DNA of 64,000 bases from contig JAFZUV010000020.1 of NCBI GenBank assembly GCA_017618135.1, positions 93,979-157,978 of the forward strand. Direction: 5' to 3'. The notes under the pieces are model-generated. The model ran no database searches, was not told the DNA's origin, and worked only from the letters and a program-made list of their open reading frames with translations. The translations under genes were made by a program, and so were the position numbers. Positions 17,043-26,412 of the stretch are shown here, piece after piece (the first letter of the stretch is position 1; the number at the start of each line of letters is the position of its first letter). Source of the DNA: Clostridia bacterium. GTDB taxonomy: Bacteria; Bacillota; Clostridia; Oscillospirales; Acutalibacteraceae.

Positions 17043-17807
17043 ATGTATATAAATAAAGTTCAAATTTGCGGGGTTGACACTGCAAAACTGCCTGTTTTAA
17101 AGGAACTGGAAATTAAGAGTCTTTTAAAAGTCGCGCACTCCGGCGATAAGTCCGCACGCGAAATGCTTATAAACGGTAACTTGAGGCTCGTGCTGAGTGT
17201 TGTCAAAAGATTTGCAGGCAGAGGTGAAAACCCTGATGATTTATTTCAAATAGGATGTATAGGTCTAATCAAGTCTATTGATAATTTTGATATTAATCAG
17301 AATGTCCGCTTTTCCACCTATGCGGTTCCTATGATAATTGGCGAGATACGCAGACATCTTAGGGACAATAGTCCTGTGCGTGTCAGCAGGTCAATCAAAG
17401 ATACGGCATACCGCGCTATGCAGGTCAAAGAAAAGCTTACTGAAAAGCTGAAAAGAGAACCTAATATAAGCGAGATTGCAAAAGAATTGAATATTCCCAG
17501 GGAGGATGTCGTAATAGCACTTGAAAGTATTGTTGAACCGGTATCTTTATATGATTCAGTTTACTCAGACAGCGGCGATACAGTGTATGTGCTTGACCAG
17601 TTAGGTGATAACAATGATGATAAAAATTGGCTTGATGAAATTTGTCTTAAAGAGGCAATAAAAAACCTGAGTGACAGGGAAAAAACCATACTGTCTCTCA
17701 GGTTTATGCAGGGCAAAACACAAATGGAGGTATCTAACGAAATAGGTATCTCTCAAGCTCAGGTATCCCGACTTGAAAAAAATGCTATGGAAAAGATTAA
17801 AAATTAA
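17043..17807 (+). CDS. sigG: Sporulation sigma factor G (late forespore)
   Basis: A 254-aa sigma-70 family factor. The N-terminus NKVQICGVDTAKLPVL is the hallmark of SigG. Region 2 (NGNLRLVLSVVKRF, DLFQIGCIGLIKSIDNFD, FSTYAVPMIIGEIRRHLRD) and region 4 (GKTQMEVSNEIGISQAQVSRLEK) are complete. SigG directs late forespore genes after engulfment. It starts at ATG 17043 with GGAGGTG upstream. It stands alone rather than in a spoIIGA-sigE-sigG block. A hairpin precedes the ribosome-binding site. Confidence 0.96.
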   Translation: MYINKVQICGVDTAKLPVLKELEIKSLLKVAHSGDKSAREMLINGNLRLVLSVVKRFAGRGENPDDLFQIGCIGLIKSIDNFDINQNVRFSTYAVPMIIGEIRRHLRDNSPVRVSRSIKDTAYRAMQVKEKLTEKLKREPNISEIAKELNIPREDVVIALESIVEPVSLYDSVYSDSGDTVYVLDQLGDNNDDKNWLDEICLKEAIKNLSDREKTILSLRFMQGKTQMEVSNEIGISQAQVSRLEKNAMEKIKN

Positions 17808-17832
17808 CAAAGAATAAATGCTACAGGCGATA

Positions 17833-18753
17833 TCATCCTTTTATCTCATTAACATAGCGGCATGCGGCAAGTGCGGCGACAGTACCATCCGCCGCCGCGG
17901 TCGTAACCTGCCTTATTGATTTTGAACGACAATCGCCCGCAACAAATACACCCGGCGTTTTAGTGTCGCAACTTTCATCAGAATTAAAATATCCGTAACT
18001 ATTGAGTTCCGCTAAATCTTTAAACGGTTCGTTCTCCGGTATTAAGCCGATTGCTACAAATAGTCCGTCGGCTACGATTTGTTTTTTCTCACCGGTATCG
18101 GTAAATTGAATTTCCACACCTCTGAACGCGCCGTTTTCAATTAGTAATTTTATTATTTTGACTGATGTATACTTAGATACATTGTCGTGTTCAAACAAAA
18201 GCTTTTGCAACCTTTCTTCACCGGTAAAATAGGGGAGATCCTGGAGCATAACAACCTGCTTGCACTTATCTGAAAGCAATATCGCCTCCTGCAATGCCGA
18301 ATTACCGCCACCAGCCATAAGAACGGTTTTTCCGGCATAGAAATCACCGTCACAAACAGCGCAGAACGATATGCCTTCACCAATCAGCTCGTTTTCACCA
18401 TCAAGTCCCAAGAGTCTATGCTTAACGCCGGTAGCGATTATAACCGACATACATTCATATTTGCCGCCTTCTTCAGTGTTAACGGTTTTTATTTGACCGT
18501 TATCCACTATGGAAGCAACTGTTTCAAACTCAATATCAGCGCCTTGTTCGAGTATTTGGGACATCATACTGTCAGCTAACTCTGTACCGCTTATTGTTAT
18601 GATGCCCGGAAAGTTTTCGACCTTTGGTGAATGTGTTATTTGACCTCCGAAACCGTTTTTTTCAATTACCAGAACGGTTTTACCGTTTCTTCTGGCGTAT
18701 AGAGCCGCGGTCATACCGGCAGGACCGCCTCCAACTACAATTATATCATACAT
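17833..18753 (-). CDS. trxB: Thioredoxin reductase
   Basis: A 306-aa FAD/NAD(P)H flavoenzyme of low-molecular-weight type. The FAD site is GGGPAGMTAALYARR at the N-terminus, the redox-active pair is C131-A-V-C134 in FCAVCDGD, the second nucleotide site is MAGGGNSALQEA, and the C-terminus has VFVAGDCRSKSIRQ. The start is chosen at 18753, where AAGGTGAG lies 5-12 bases upstream; an ATG at 18768 has no such site. It is downstream of nrdD on the same strand and may recycle the glutaredoxin-like domain fused to NrdD. Confidence 0.95.
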   Translation of the reverse strand: MYDIIVVGGGPAGMTAALYARRNGKTVLVIEKNGFGGQITHSPKVENFPGIITISGTELADSMMSQILEQGADIEFETVASIVDNGQIKTVNTEEGGKYECMSVIIATGVKHRLLGLDGENELIGEGISFCAVCDGDFYAGKTVLMAGGGNSALQEAILLSDKCKQVVMLQDLPYFTGEERLQKLLFEHDNVSKYTSVKIIKLLIENGAFRGVEIQFTDTGEKKQIVADGLFVAIGLIPENEPFKDLAELNSYGYFNSDESCDTKTPGVFVAGDCRSKSIRQVTTAAADGTVAALAACRYVNEIKG

Positions 18754-18776
18754 ATTACTCACCTTCATCAGACTAA

Positions 18777-18805
18777 GAGCAGAAACCGTGTTGCAGTTTC
18801 TGCTC
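18777..18805 (-). other. Intergenic hairpin between nrdD and trxB
   Basis: 10-bp perfect inverted repeat GAGCAGAAAC / GTTTCTGCTC with a 9-base loop. On the minus strand it is followed by TTAGTCTG rather than a T-run, so it is more likely a processing or partial-attenuation hairpin than a strong terminator. Confidence 0.6.
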
Positions 18806-18813
18806 GTGTTAAT

Positions 18814-21207
18814 TTATTTACTCATTATATAGCCTTTAATATCAGATACACCTCGATATTTTTCAAATCCGTCAGATGTGTTTATTATCAGCGTTGGAGC
18901 TTGCCTGATACCGTATTTTTCAACAAGCTCGGGTTGCTCATCAGCATTAAGTGCCTGATATTTTATGCCCGCTTTGTCAAGCAACGCCGCCGCCGCCTTA
19001 CAGTTAGGGCAAGTAGCCGTCTTGAAAAGAATAATATCTGAAGTATTATCGTCCGCAGACGCATCTGCCTTACGGGTTTCACAATCGCAAGGTGCATTGT
19101 CAACAGGAGCCGGATTAGGGCCGTTATGCGTCAGATGTGAATTGCCGATGTTATAAACCTTACGGTCTTTATACTCCTGTGCCTTACCGTCATTCCAGTT
19201 TTGTATCGGACGGTAATAACCTGTAATACGGCTGTTCACTTCTGTCTTCTGACCGCATATCGGGCAGGTGAACTGCTCTCCTGTAAGATAACCGTGATCC
19301 TTACACACTGAGTAGGTAGGCGACATTGTATAGTAGGGAAGCTTATAGTTTTCAGCTATCTTTCTGACCAGATTAGCAGCCGCTTTCCAGTCCGGTAATT
19401 TTTCACCCAAGAAAGCATGGAAAACAGTGCCGGAGGTATAAAGCGTCTGCAAATCGTCCTGAATATCAAGAGCTGAAAAAATATCTTCAGTGTAGCCTAC
19501 AGGCAGATGTGAGGAATTGGTATAGTACGGGGTACCGTCCATATTGGCGGTAATAATATCCGGAAAGTCCTCTTTATCGTGCTTTGCAAAACGGTATGTT
19601 GTAGACTCCGCCGGTGTTGCTTCCAAGTTGTAAAGGTCTCCATACTGTTCTTGATAATCGGAAAGTCGTTCTCTCATATGATTAAGAACATCGCGTGCAA
19701 AGCGTTGAACTTTGGGATCGGTAAGATCAGCTTTTAGCCAATTCGCGTTAAGTCCAACCTCGTTCATACCTATAAGGCCTATAGTAGAGAAATGATTTGC
19801 AAATGTGCCAAGATAACGCTTGGTGTAAGGGTATAAGCCTTGGTCAAGAAGAGTCGTAATGACAGTACGCTTAGTTTTAAGACTTCTTGCCGCTATATCC
19901 ATAAGATGATCAAGACGATTATAAAAATCTTTTTCATCAGCTGCCTGATAAGCGATTCTCGGTAAGTTAATGGTAACAACACCTATAGAACCCGTTGATT
20001 CGCCGGAGCCGAAGAAACCGCCGGACTTTTTACGAAGCTCACGCAGATCAAGACGAAGTCTGCAACACATAGATCGAACATCGCTCGGCTCCATATCCGA
20101 GTTAATATAATTTGAAAAATAAGGAGTACCATATTTTGCTGTCATTTCAAAGAGTAGCTTGTTGTTTTCACTCTCGCTCCAATCAAAATTACGAGTAATG
20201 GAATATGTGGGTATAGGATATTGGAAACCTCTGCCGTTAGCATCACCCTCAATCATAACCTCGATAAACGCTTTATTTACCATATCCATTTCTTTTTGGC
20301 AATCGCCGTAGGTAAAATTCATTTCCTTGCCGCCTATAATTGCGGGAAGATTTTTAAGGTCGTTTGGAACTACCCAATCAAGCGTTATATTTGAAAACGG
20401 AGCCTGTGTACCCCAGCGGCTGGGTGTGTTGACGCCATATACGAAAGACTGAATACATTGTTTTACCTCTTTTTGTGAAAGATTATCAACTTTAACAAAA
20501 GGAGCTAAATAAGTATCAAATGAAGAAAATGCCTGTGCGCCTGCCCACTCGTTTTGCATTATGCCTAAGAAATTTACCATTTGATTACAAAGAGTAGAAA
20601 GGTGATTAGCGGGAGACGAGGTAATCTTGCCCGGAACACCGCCAAGGCCTTCTTGGATGAGTTGCTTAAGGCTCCAACCCGCACAGTAACCGGTAAGCAT
20701 TGAAAGGTCGTGAAGGTGAATGTCCGCATTTCTGTGGGCGTTGGCAATATCCTCATCGTAAACCTCACTTAACCAATAGTTTGCTGTGATAGCACCAGAG
20801 TTTGAAAGAATAAGACCGCCCACCGAATAAGTGACCGTCGCATTTTCCTTAACGCGCCAATCGTTAATTTTGAGATAGTTATCAACAATGTCCTTATAGT
20901 TTAAAAGAGTAGAATTAATATTGCGGACTTTCTCTCTCTGCTTACGATAAAGTATATATGCTTTGGCAACATCCGCGTAGCCGGACTCTGAAAGCACTTT
21001 TTCAACGCTATCCTGAATTGACTCGACCGAAATCTTATTGTCAACAATTTTCGGCTCGAAGTCAGCCGTTACATGAAGAGCTATTAAATCAATAACGCTT
21101 GGATGAGATTGTTTGCCCTGCGCCTCAAAGGCCTTTGAAATAGCTGCACTGATTTTGCTAATATTAAAATCCGTAATACTGCCGTCGCGTTTAACTACCT
21201 GATACAT
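18814..21207 (-). CDS. nrdD: Anaerobic (class III) ribonucleoside-triphosphate reductase with C-terminal glutaredoxin-like domain
   Basis: A 797-aa glycyl-radical enzyme that makes dNTPs without oxygen. It has an N-terminal ATP-cone (MYQVVKRDGSITDFN), the catalytic barrel (SMCCRLRLDLRELR, GGFFGSGESTGSIGVV), the zinc-site cysteines in CKDHG and CPICG, and the radical glycine region RITGYYRPIQ. After about residue 725 comes an additional thioredoxin/glutaredoxin-like domain with a CPNC pair (C733, C736) and the cis-Pro segment QAPTLII, absent from most NrdD proteins. The start is 21207, 6 bases after AAAGGGG; an upstream ATG at 21234 lacks a site. It is preceded by an NrdR-type operator and followed by trxB. 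Confidence 0.95.
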   Translation of the reverse strand: MYQVVKRDGSITDFNISKISAAISKAFEAQGKQSHPSVIDLIALHVTADFEPKIVDNKISVESIQDSVEKVLSESGYADVAKAYILYRKQREKVRNINSTLLNYKDIVDNYLKINDWRVKENATVTYSVGGLILSNSGAITANYWLSEVYDEDIANAHRNADIHLHDLSMLTGYCAGWSLKQLIQEGLGGVPGKITSSPANHLSTLCNQMVNFLGIMQNEWAGAQAFSSFDTYLAPFVKVDNLSQKEVKQCIQSFVYGVNTPSRWGTQAPFSNITLDWVVPNDLKNLPAIIGGKEMNFTYGDCQKEMDMVNKAFIEVMIEGDANGRGFQYPIPTYSITRNFDWSESENNKLLFEMTAKYGTPYFSNYINSDMEPSDVRSMCCRLRLDLRELRKKSGGFFGSGESTGSIGVVTINLPRIAYQAADEKDFYNRLDHLMDIAARSLKTKRTVITTLLDQGLYPYTKRYLGTFANHFSTIGLIGMNEVGLNANWLKADLTDPKVQRFARDVLNHMRERLSDYQEQYGDLYNLEATPAESTTYRFAKHDKEDFPDIITANMDGTPYYTNSSHLPVGYTEDIFSALDIQDDLQTLYTSGTVFHAFLGEKLPDWKAAANLVRKIAENYKLPYYTMSPTYSVCKDHGYLTGEQFTCPICGQKTEVNSRITGYYRPIQNWNDGKAQEYKDRKVYNIGNSHLTHNGPNPAPVDNAPCDCETRKADASADDNTSDIILFKTATCPNCKAAAALLDKAGIKYQALNADEQPELVEKYGIRQAPTLIINTSDGFEKYRGVSDIKGYIMSK

Positions 21208-21252
21208 ACTATACCCCTTTGTATTTAAGTTCATTGTTTTCGTGCACTATGT

Positions 21253-21322
21253 ATTCTATCACGAACACAATATTTTGTCAATATATTTGATGAAAATATT
21301 TTTCAACCCCAATATATAGTTG
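21253..21322 (-). promoter_or_regulatory. nrdD promoter with two NrdR-box-like operators
   Basis: On the minus strand, TTGACA (21276-21281) and TAGAAT (21253-21258) are separated by 17 bases. Two 16-bp sequences close to the NrdR box consensus are present: ACACAATATTTTGTCA (21265-21280), inside the promoter, and CCCCAATATATAGTTG (21307-21322). Their starts are 42 bases apart, four helical turns, the phasing typical of paired NrdR boxes. This predicts dATP-dependent repression of nrdD separately from nrdG. Confidence 0.75.
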
Positions 21323-21323
21323 T

Positions 21324-22016
21324 TTATTCAACACCGCGAAGTGATGTTTCCGGAATGAATTCTCGCATAATTGCGGCATAATTATACATATCCTTAAAGC
21401 TTGGAGCAGTCAAATTTCCGTAGGGGACAGAGTCCCGGTCAGTAAATCGTTGTAAAAAATACCTTTTTGAATTCTTTATAATCTCGCCGATTTTAGTAAA
21501 ATCTTCTTTATTATGAAACTCGTTTACAACAGTTGTGCGAAACTCGTATTCAATACCCGAGTTTTTAAGAATTGAAATTGATTCATATATTCTCTTAAGG
21601 TCAACAGTTTCAACACCACAAGTCAAAGCGTATTTTTCGGGTGAATTCTTAATATCCATTGCAACATAATCGACAAGCCCGTTTTCTATTATCCTTTTTA
21701 AACGGTCAGGATGATATCCGTTTGTGTCCAACTTGACCTTATAACCCACATTTCGTATTTTACTTATAAGCTCTGGTAACTCTTCGTGCATAAGTGGTTC
21801 GCCACCTGTAATAGCAACACCTTCAAGCAATCCCTTTCTGCCTAATAAAAAGCTAATTAGTTTATCATCATCCATAGTTGGCTTCATTGTACCGTCTATC
21901 AGTTCAAAGTTATGACAGAACGGGCATCGAAAATCGCACCCACCCAGAAATATTGTGCAAGAAACACAACCCGGAAAATCCAGCAATGTCATTTTGTGTA
22001 TTCCGTGTATTTTCAT
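21324..22016 (-). CDS. nrdG: Anaerobic ribonucleotide reductase activating protein (radical SAM)
   Basis: A 230-aa radical-SAM enzyme that installs the glycyl radical on NrdD. The cluster motif is C27-xxx-C31-xx-C34 in GGCDFRCPFCHNF, followed by GVAITGGEPLMHEEL. ATG 22016 has a strong GGAGG 4 bases upstream. The stop of the DUF4037 gene lies 8 bases before its start, so the upstream pair and nrdG are likely cotranscribed. nrdD has its own promoter in the 116-base gap downstream. Confidence 0.93.
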   Translation of the reverse strand: MKIHGIHKMTLLDFPGCVSCTIFLGGCDFRCPFCHNFELIDGTMKPTMDDDKLISFLLGRKGLLEGVAITGGEPLMHEELPELISKIRNVGYKVKLDTNGYHPDRLKRIIENGLVDYVAMDIKNSPEKYALTCGVETVDLKRIYESISILKNSGIEYEFRTTVVNEFHNKEDFTKIGEIIKNSKRYFLQRFTDRDSVPYGNLTAPSFKDMYNYAAIMREFIPETSLRGVE

Positions 22017-22024
22017 AATTCCTC

Positions 22025-22966
22025 CTAAACAGCCGCCATAATATGCAGATTTCTAATACCGGCGTCAGCAATAGCGTCATTAACGGAATAGGCATGCTTC
22101 TCAAGATCACCGCAAATAGCATTAGTAATGTTTTGTTTCATTAATAAATCAACAATATCAGCCGCGACACTCTCAATAGCATCATACTTTTCTTTGCAAA
22201 GATCAGCGGTGTTATCTGTTGTAATAAGATATTCAAAAATTTCAGCTTCAATCGAAAGCTCCGGAAGTGCTCTTAGAGCCTTAAAGCACCATTTATAGTA
22301 TGGCTTGTAAGCTTTGTTAAGAAGAAAAACAGTTGAAATTGCATGCTCAACAAACTCATACACCGCAAGCTGTGCCGCCGCAGTATCGCCGTGTTCTATA
22401 CATCGCATATAATTATATTGCCCCGATTGTGCCATCATCAAAAGATTTCCGGCAATTTTTTTAAGTCTTATATCTTCCGGAAGATACTTTAAGCTTTCAC
22501 GGATTTTAGTAACTTCACCGTAATTATCAAAAAACAATGTCCCGTTTGTTGCCTCCAGTAACGCCTGTTCCGGAATAGAAAGCCATTGTGAAATATCTAA
22601 TACACCGTCAGCTGATCCGATTTTTTGGGCAAAAAAATCTTCAGTTCGCAAAACTCCTCTTCGCGCACCGCCAACAGGGGAGAGCAGACTTCTTTTTACA
22701 CCGGAAAACTCCTTTGGCAGTTTTGCATACGCTCGTTCCAGTAAAAACGCAGTCCTGCGGTTTATAACATCTTCGCCCGGTATAAAAATACAAAATCCGG
22801 GATCAAAATCATGATCAGCGGAAACGGCATCATCAAAGCCCAAACATTCAGAACCACTACCGATAATGCCGCATGCGAGCTTACTTATCAAATCGGGAAA
22901 ATCTTTTTCAAGCATTGGAAGTCCGTACTTATAAAAGTATTCTTTGGAAATTTCAATTCCTTTCAT
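22025..22966 (-). CDS. DUF4037 protein, nucleotidyltransferase-like
   Basis: A 313-aa protein recognisable as DUF4037. The segment IIGSGSECLGFDDAVSADHD followed by FDPGF resembles the GS...DxD active site of the pol-beta/nucleotidyltransferase fold, so transfer of a nucleotide to an unknown acceptor is possible. The rest is mostly helical. The start is set at 22966, with AAGGAA upstream; it overlaps the end of the TPR gene by 14 bases. The pair probably acts together. The function is not established. Confidence 0.7.
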   Translation of the reverse strand: MKGIEISKEYFYKYGLPMLEKDFPDLISKLACGIIGSGSECLGFDDAVSADHDFDPGFCIFIPGEDVINRRTAFLLERAYAKLPKEFSGVKRSLLSPVGGARRGVLRTEDFFAQKIGSADGVLDISQWLSIPEQALLEATNGTLFFDNYGEVTKIRESLKYLPEDIRLKKIAGNLLMMAQSGQYNYMRCIEHGDTAAAQLAVYEFVEHAISTVFLLNKAYKPYYKWCFKALRALPELSIEAEIFEYLITTDNTADLCKEKYDAIESVAADIVDLLMKQNITNAICGDLEKHAYSVNDAIADAGIRNLHIMAAV

Positions 22967-23789
22967 ATATTTCCTTCGCTTTCCGGTTAAATTCATTTGC
23001 CGCCGCAAAATATCCGTAATAAGAGAAAGTAGGCGCACACTTTTCACAAACAAATGCGTAATATCCGTTTCTTGGTAAGCTTTGAGTGTTCAGCAGATCA
23101 TAAGCGGTATCAAGTAAACCGTATATCTTGGATTCGGCTTCCTGTGAGCCAATGCTTGCGCTATACGCATCAGCCATATTAAGATATGTTATTGCCATTT
23201 CCAGCTCGCCGTTTTTTACATCTTTCATACATAAAAGAGCTTTATCATAGTAAAAAAACGCTTCATCAAATCTACCGAGAGCCACTAATGTAAGCGCCAT
23301 ATTATTATACAGGCCGCCAAATAATTCATTATCAACACTGCTCATTTTTTCAAAAGCCGATTGCGCCCTTTTAAAGGTTTTTAGTGATTTTTCGTTATCC
23401 CCGAAAGCATTGTACGCTGTTGCCGCGTTTATATATGTAATGCCGGCACTTCTGCCTCCATCATAACCGAGCTTGTCAAGCAGTTTGATTGCGGCTTCCG
23501 CATTCTCAAATGCCGCGTCACGATTACCGGTTTTGCGGTAATGTCCTATAAGCTCATTTCTGACCATAAGCTCTCCGCCCAAATCATAACCAAGCTGTGC
23601 TTCTTTTAACCAATAAATCAAGTGCCGCTCCGCACCGGAATAATCGTTTCTGCTCATATAATCGTTCATTTTATCAATTATTCGACTTTGCGGTACACTT
23701 TTTACTTGCGGCGTTACCCCATATGCTTCATCGCAAAGTAAACATCTCGGCTCCGTGTAATCTTCGGGTTTTATATAATCATTATACAT
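22953..23789 (-). CDS. Tetratricopeptide-repeat protein paired with DUF4037
   Basis: A 278-aa soluble protein made of TPR-like helical repeats, for example ITYINAATAYNAFGDNEKSL, GGLYNNMALTLVALGRFDEA and MAITYLNMADAYSASIG. Two CxxC pairs occur, CLLC near residue 16 and CEKC near 245, which might bind a metal. TPRs are protein-interaction scaffolds. Overlap with the DUF4037 gene indicates translational coupling and suggests a complex. It is the first gene of the block that leads into nrdG. No specific function can be read. Confidence 0.7.
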   Translation of the reverse strand: MYNDYIKPEDYTEPRCLLCDEAYGVTPQVKSVPQSRIIDKMNDYMSRNDYSGAERHLIYWLKEAQLGYDLGGELMVRNELIGHYRKTGNRDAAFENAEAAIKLLDKLGYDGGRSAGITYINAATAYNAFGDNEKSLKTFKRAQSAFEKMSSVDNELFGGLYNNMALTLVALGRFDEAFFYYDKALLCMKDVKNGELEMAITYLNMADAYSASIGSQEAESKIYGLLDTAYDLLNTQSLPRNGYYAFVCEKCAPTFSYYGYFAAANEFNRKAKEIYERN

Positions 23790-23914
23790 CGCCTAACTCC
23801 AAAACAGATATATTGTGATTAATTATTTCAGACCTACAATAAATTGTGCTAATTGCATAATAATGATACAACAAAGGATAATGGCTGTCAATGAAGTTTA
23901 TGTAAAAAAATACA

Positions 23915-23950
23915 CAAAAAAGCCGAGGTATTTTTTACACCTCGGCTTTG
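23915..23950 (-). terminator. Rho-independent terminator of the lysC operon
   Basis: On the minus strand, AAGCCGAGGT (23950-23941) pairs with ACCTCGGCTT (23929-23920) around a short AT loop and is followed by a T-run to 23915. It lies just after the lysC stop. Confidence 0.88.
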
Positions 23951-23962
23951 ATAGCAAAGATA

Positions 23963-25171
23963 TTAAGCTAAAAATGCATCGTGTACAGCTTGAACAGCCT
24001 TTTCAGTCTGCTTTTCGTCGATAAGTACCGAAATCTTTATTTCGCTTGTGGATATCATACGAATATTTATGTTCGAATCATATAAAGCTTCAAACATCTT
24101 TGCAGCAACTCCGGGATGACTCTCCATACCTGCGCCGACAATAGATAACTTTGTAACACTGACATCTTTTGATATTTCAGAATAGTTAAATACCGATTTT
24201 AAAGATTCTATTGACTCAATAGCAATATCAGCCTGACTACGAGAAACTGTAAATGTGATATCTTTAGTCCCGTTCCGTCCTACAGATTGTAATATCATAT
24301 CAACATTAATTTTAAATTGTGCAAGCTTGTTGAACATTTTAAAAGCAATACCGGGTGAATCTTTTAGACCGACAACCGAAATTGTTGCTACATCCTTATC
24401 ACTTGTTACACCTCTGATTAACATCTTTTCCATTTTAACATTCTCCCTTACTATCGTTCCAACCTTTTTCTCAAGGCTTGAGAGAACCTCAAGCTCAACG
24501 TTGTATTTCTTAGCCATTTCTACTGAACGATTATTAAGTACCTGAGCTCCGAGCGTTGCCAGTTCAAGCATCTCATCGTAGGTGATTTCGCTTAACTTTT
24601 GAGCACCTCTCACTTTTCTGGGATCAGCAGTATATACACCGTCAACATCAGTATATATCTGACATCTTTTCGCATGAAAGGCGGCGGCAATAGCAACAGC
24701 GCTCGTATCAGAACCGCCTCTGCCCAGCGTTGTTAAATCATCATATTTGTTTATACCCTGAAATCCCGCAACTATTATTATGTTTTTTTTCGCGAGCTCA
24801 GACTTGATTCTCTCGGTATTTATATTCTTTATTCGTGCAATACCGTGGTTCGAGTCGGTGGTGAAACCCGCTTGCCAACCGAGCAGGGAAATTACGGGAC
24901 ATCCAAGCTTTTCAATAGCCATAGCGAGTAATGAAATTGAAATCTGTTCACCCGCAGTAAGCAACATATCCATTTCGCGTTTTGATATGTCGCCGTCATT
25001 AATTTCCTTTGCCTTCATTATCAAATCATCAGTGGTATCGCCCTGTGCTGAAACAACGGTTATTATATCGTTGCCCATTTTGTAATCGTCCACAATTATC
25101 CTTGCCACATTGAATATACGCTCTTTATCAGCAACGGATGTACCGCCGAATTTCTTAACAATAAGTGCCAT
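23963..25171 (-). CDS. lysC: Aspartate kinase
   Basis: A 402-aa enzyme that phosphorylates aspartate, first step to Lys, Thr and Met. The N-terminal kinase motif VKKFGGTSVAD, TLGRGGSDTSAVA and YTDVDGVYTADPR are present. The C-terminal third holds two ACT domains (VVGLKDSPGIAFKMFNKLA, IVGAGMESHPGVAAKMFEAL) for feedback control. It is the third gene of an ACT-hom-lysC operon, starting 13 bases after hom, with a terminator behind it. No lysine riboswitch was seen upstream. Confidence 0.96.
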   Translation of the reverse strand: MALIVKKFGGTSVADKERIFNVARIIVDDYKMGNDIITVVSAQGDTTDDLIMKAKEINDGDISKREMDMLLTAGEQISISLLAMAIEKLGCPVISLLGWQAGFTTDSNHGIARIKNINTERIKSELAKKNIIIVAGFQGINKYDDLTTLGRGGSDTSAVAIAAAFHAKRCQIYTDVDGVYTADPRKVRGAQKLSEITYDEMLELATLGAQVLNNRSVEMAKKYNVELEVLSSLEKKVGTIVRENVKMEKMLIRGVTSDKDVATISVVGLKDSPGIAFKMFNKLAQFKINVDMILQSVGRNGTKDITFTVSRSQADIAIESIESLKSVFNYSEISKDVSVTKLSIVGAGMESHPGVAAKMFEALYDSNINIRMISTSEIKISVLIDEKQTEKAVQAVHDAFLA

Positions 25172-25184
25172 AAATTTAACCCCT

Positions 25185-26411
25185 TTATATAAGCGCTTTC
25201 ATATATTTAAAACTATCGTACTTGATTTTTTTGATTTTAGCAAATATTTTATCTTCAAAATCCTCATCGGTGATAAAAGCAATCTCACCTGAATATTCAT
25301 TTTTTATATTCCATGTGTTTTCGGGAAAAGCATTATTAAAGCTATCAACAAGCGATTTAAAATCTGATGATTTTAACAAAACATATAGTCTTTCCTTACT
25401 GTTTTCATCAACAACATAATCGCTTTCACCATCCTGCCAGTAAAAGTATTTACGGGCGTGAAGATGTTTTGCACAGTCGATTATGTCTGCTACAACAGCG
25501 CTTGCGGTAGGCATTTTACCAGCGCCTTTTCCATAAAACATAACATCACCGGTTGCGTCACCTCTGACAACTATGGCGTTAAATACACCGTCAACACTTG
25601 AAAGAATATTATTTTTCCCTACAAGTCTCGGCGATACATCAGCACATATTTTACCGTTTGGCAGTCGCTTTGCTCTGGCTATCAGTTTAATTGCACAGTT
25701 AAATTTATCTGCATATGATACATCTTCAAGCGTAACTTTGCTGATACCCTCTGTTTTTACTTGTTCGGGATATACATGTTTTCCAAAGGCAAGGGAAGCG
25801 AGAATGCATATTTTTCTGCATGCGTCGTGACCTTCAATATCTGCAGTTGGGTCCTTCTCTGCAAACCCTTTTTCCTTTGCTAAAGACAGCGCAGTTGCAA
25901 AATCCATACCGTCTACTATCATTTTATTTAGTATGTAGTTTGTTGTTCCGTTAAGAATTCCTGTAATTGTATTGATATCGTTTGCCGCCAAGCATTGTGC
26001 TATAGGCCGCAAAATCGGTATTCCTCCGCCAACGCTCGCTTCAAACAGGAAGTTAACATTATTTTTTGCGGCAATCTCTAAAAGCTCAGCTCCTTTTGCA
26101 GCTACCAATTCTTTGTTTGATGAAACTACGCTTTTGCCTGACATAAGACACCGCTTAACAAAATCATAAGCGGGGCTTATGCCACCCATAACTTCTGCAA
26201 CAATTTTTACATCATTATCGTTGATTATTTTTTCAAAATCTTTCGTAAACTTAGCGGCATAGCTTAGATTACTGAAATCCCGAAGCTCGAGAATATACTT
26301 TACCGAAATATCGTCATGTACTTTTTCAGAAACATGTTTATTATGCTTGATTAGTATTTCGGCTACTCCTGAGCCAACCGTTCCGTGTCCTAATATTGCT
26401 GTGTAAATCAT
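25185..26411 (-). CDS. hom: Homoserine dehydrogenase
   Basis: A 408-aa NAD(P)-dependent enzyme that reduces aspartate semialdehyde to homoserine. It has the Rossmann motif LGHGTVGSGVAEIL, VVSSNKELVAAKG, the catalytic segment ASVGGGIPIL, GILNGTTNYIL and GFAEKDPTADIEGHDACRK. A C-terminal extension (about 330-408) corresponds to the ACT regulatory region. The gene follows the ACT-domain gene by one base and precedes lysC by 13 bases. Confidence 0.96.
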   Translation of the reverse strand: MIYTAILGHGTVGSGVAEILIKHNKHVSEKVHDDISVKYILELRDFSNLSYAAKFTKDFEKIINDNDVKIVAEVMGGISPAYDFVKRCLMSGKSVVSSNKELVAAKGAELLEIAAKNNVNFLFEASVGGGIPILRPIAQCLAANDINTITGILNGTTNYILNKMIVDGMDFATALSLAKEKGFAEKDPTADIEGHDACRKICILASLAFGKHVYPEQVKTEGISKVTLEDVSYADKFNCAIKLIARAKRLPNGKICADVSPRLVGKNNILSSVDGVFNAIVVRGDATGDVMFYGKGAGKMPTASAVVADIIDCAKHLHARKYFYWQDGESDYVVDENSKERLYVLLKSSDFKSLVDSFNNAFPENTWNIKNEYSGEIAFITDEDFEDKIFAKIKKIKYDSFKYMKALI

Positions 26412-26412
26412 T

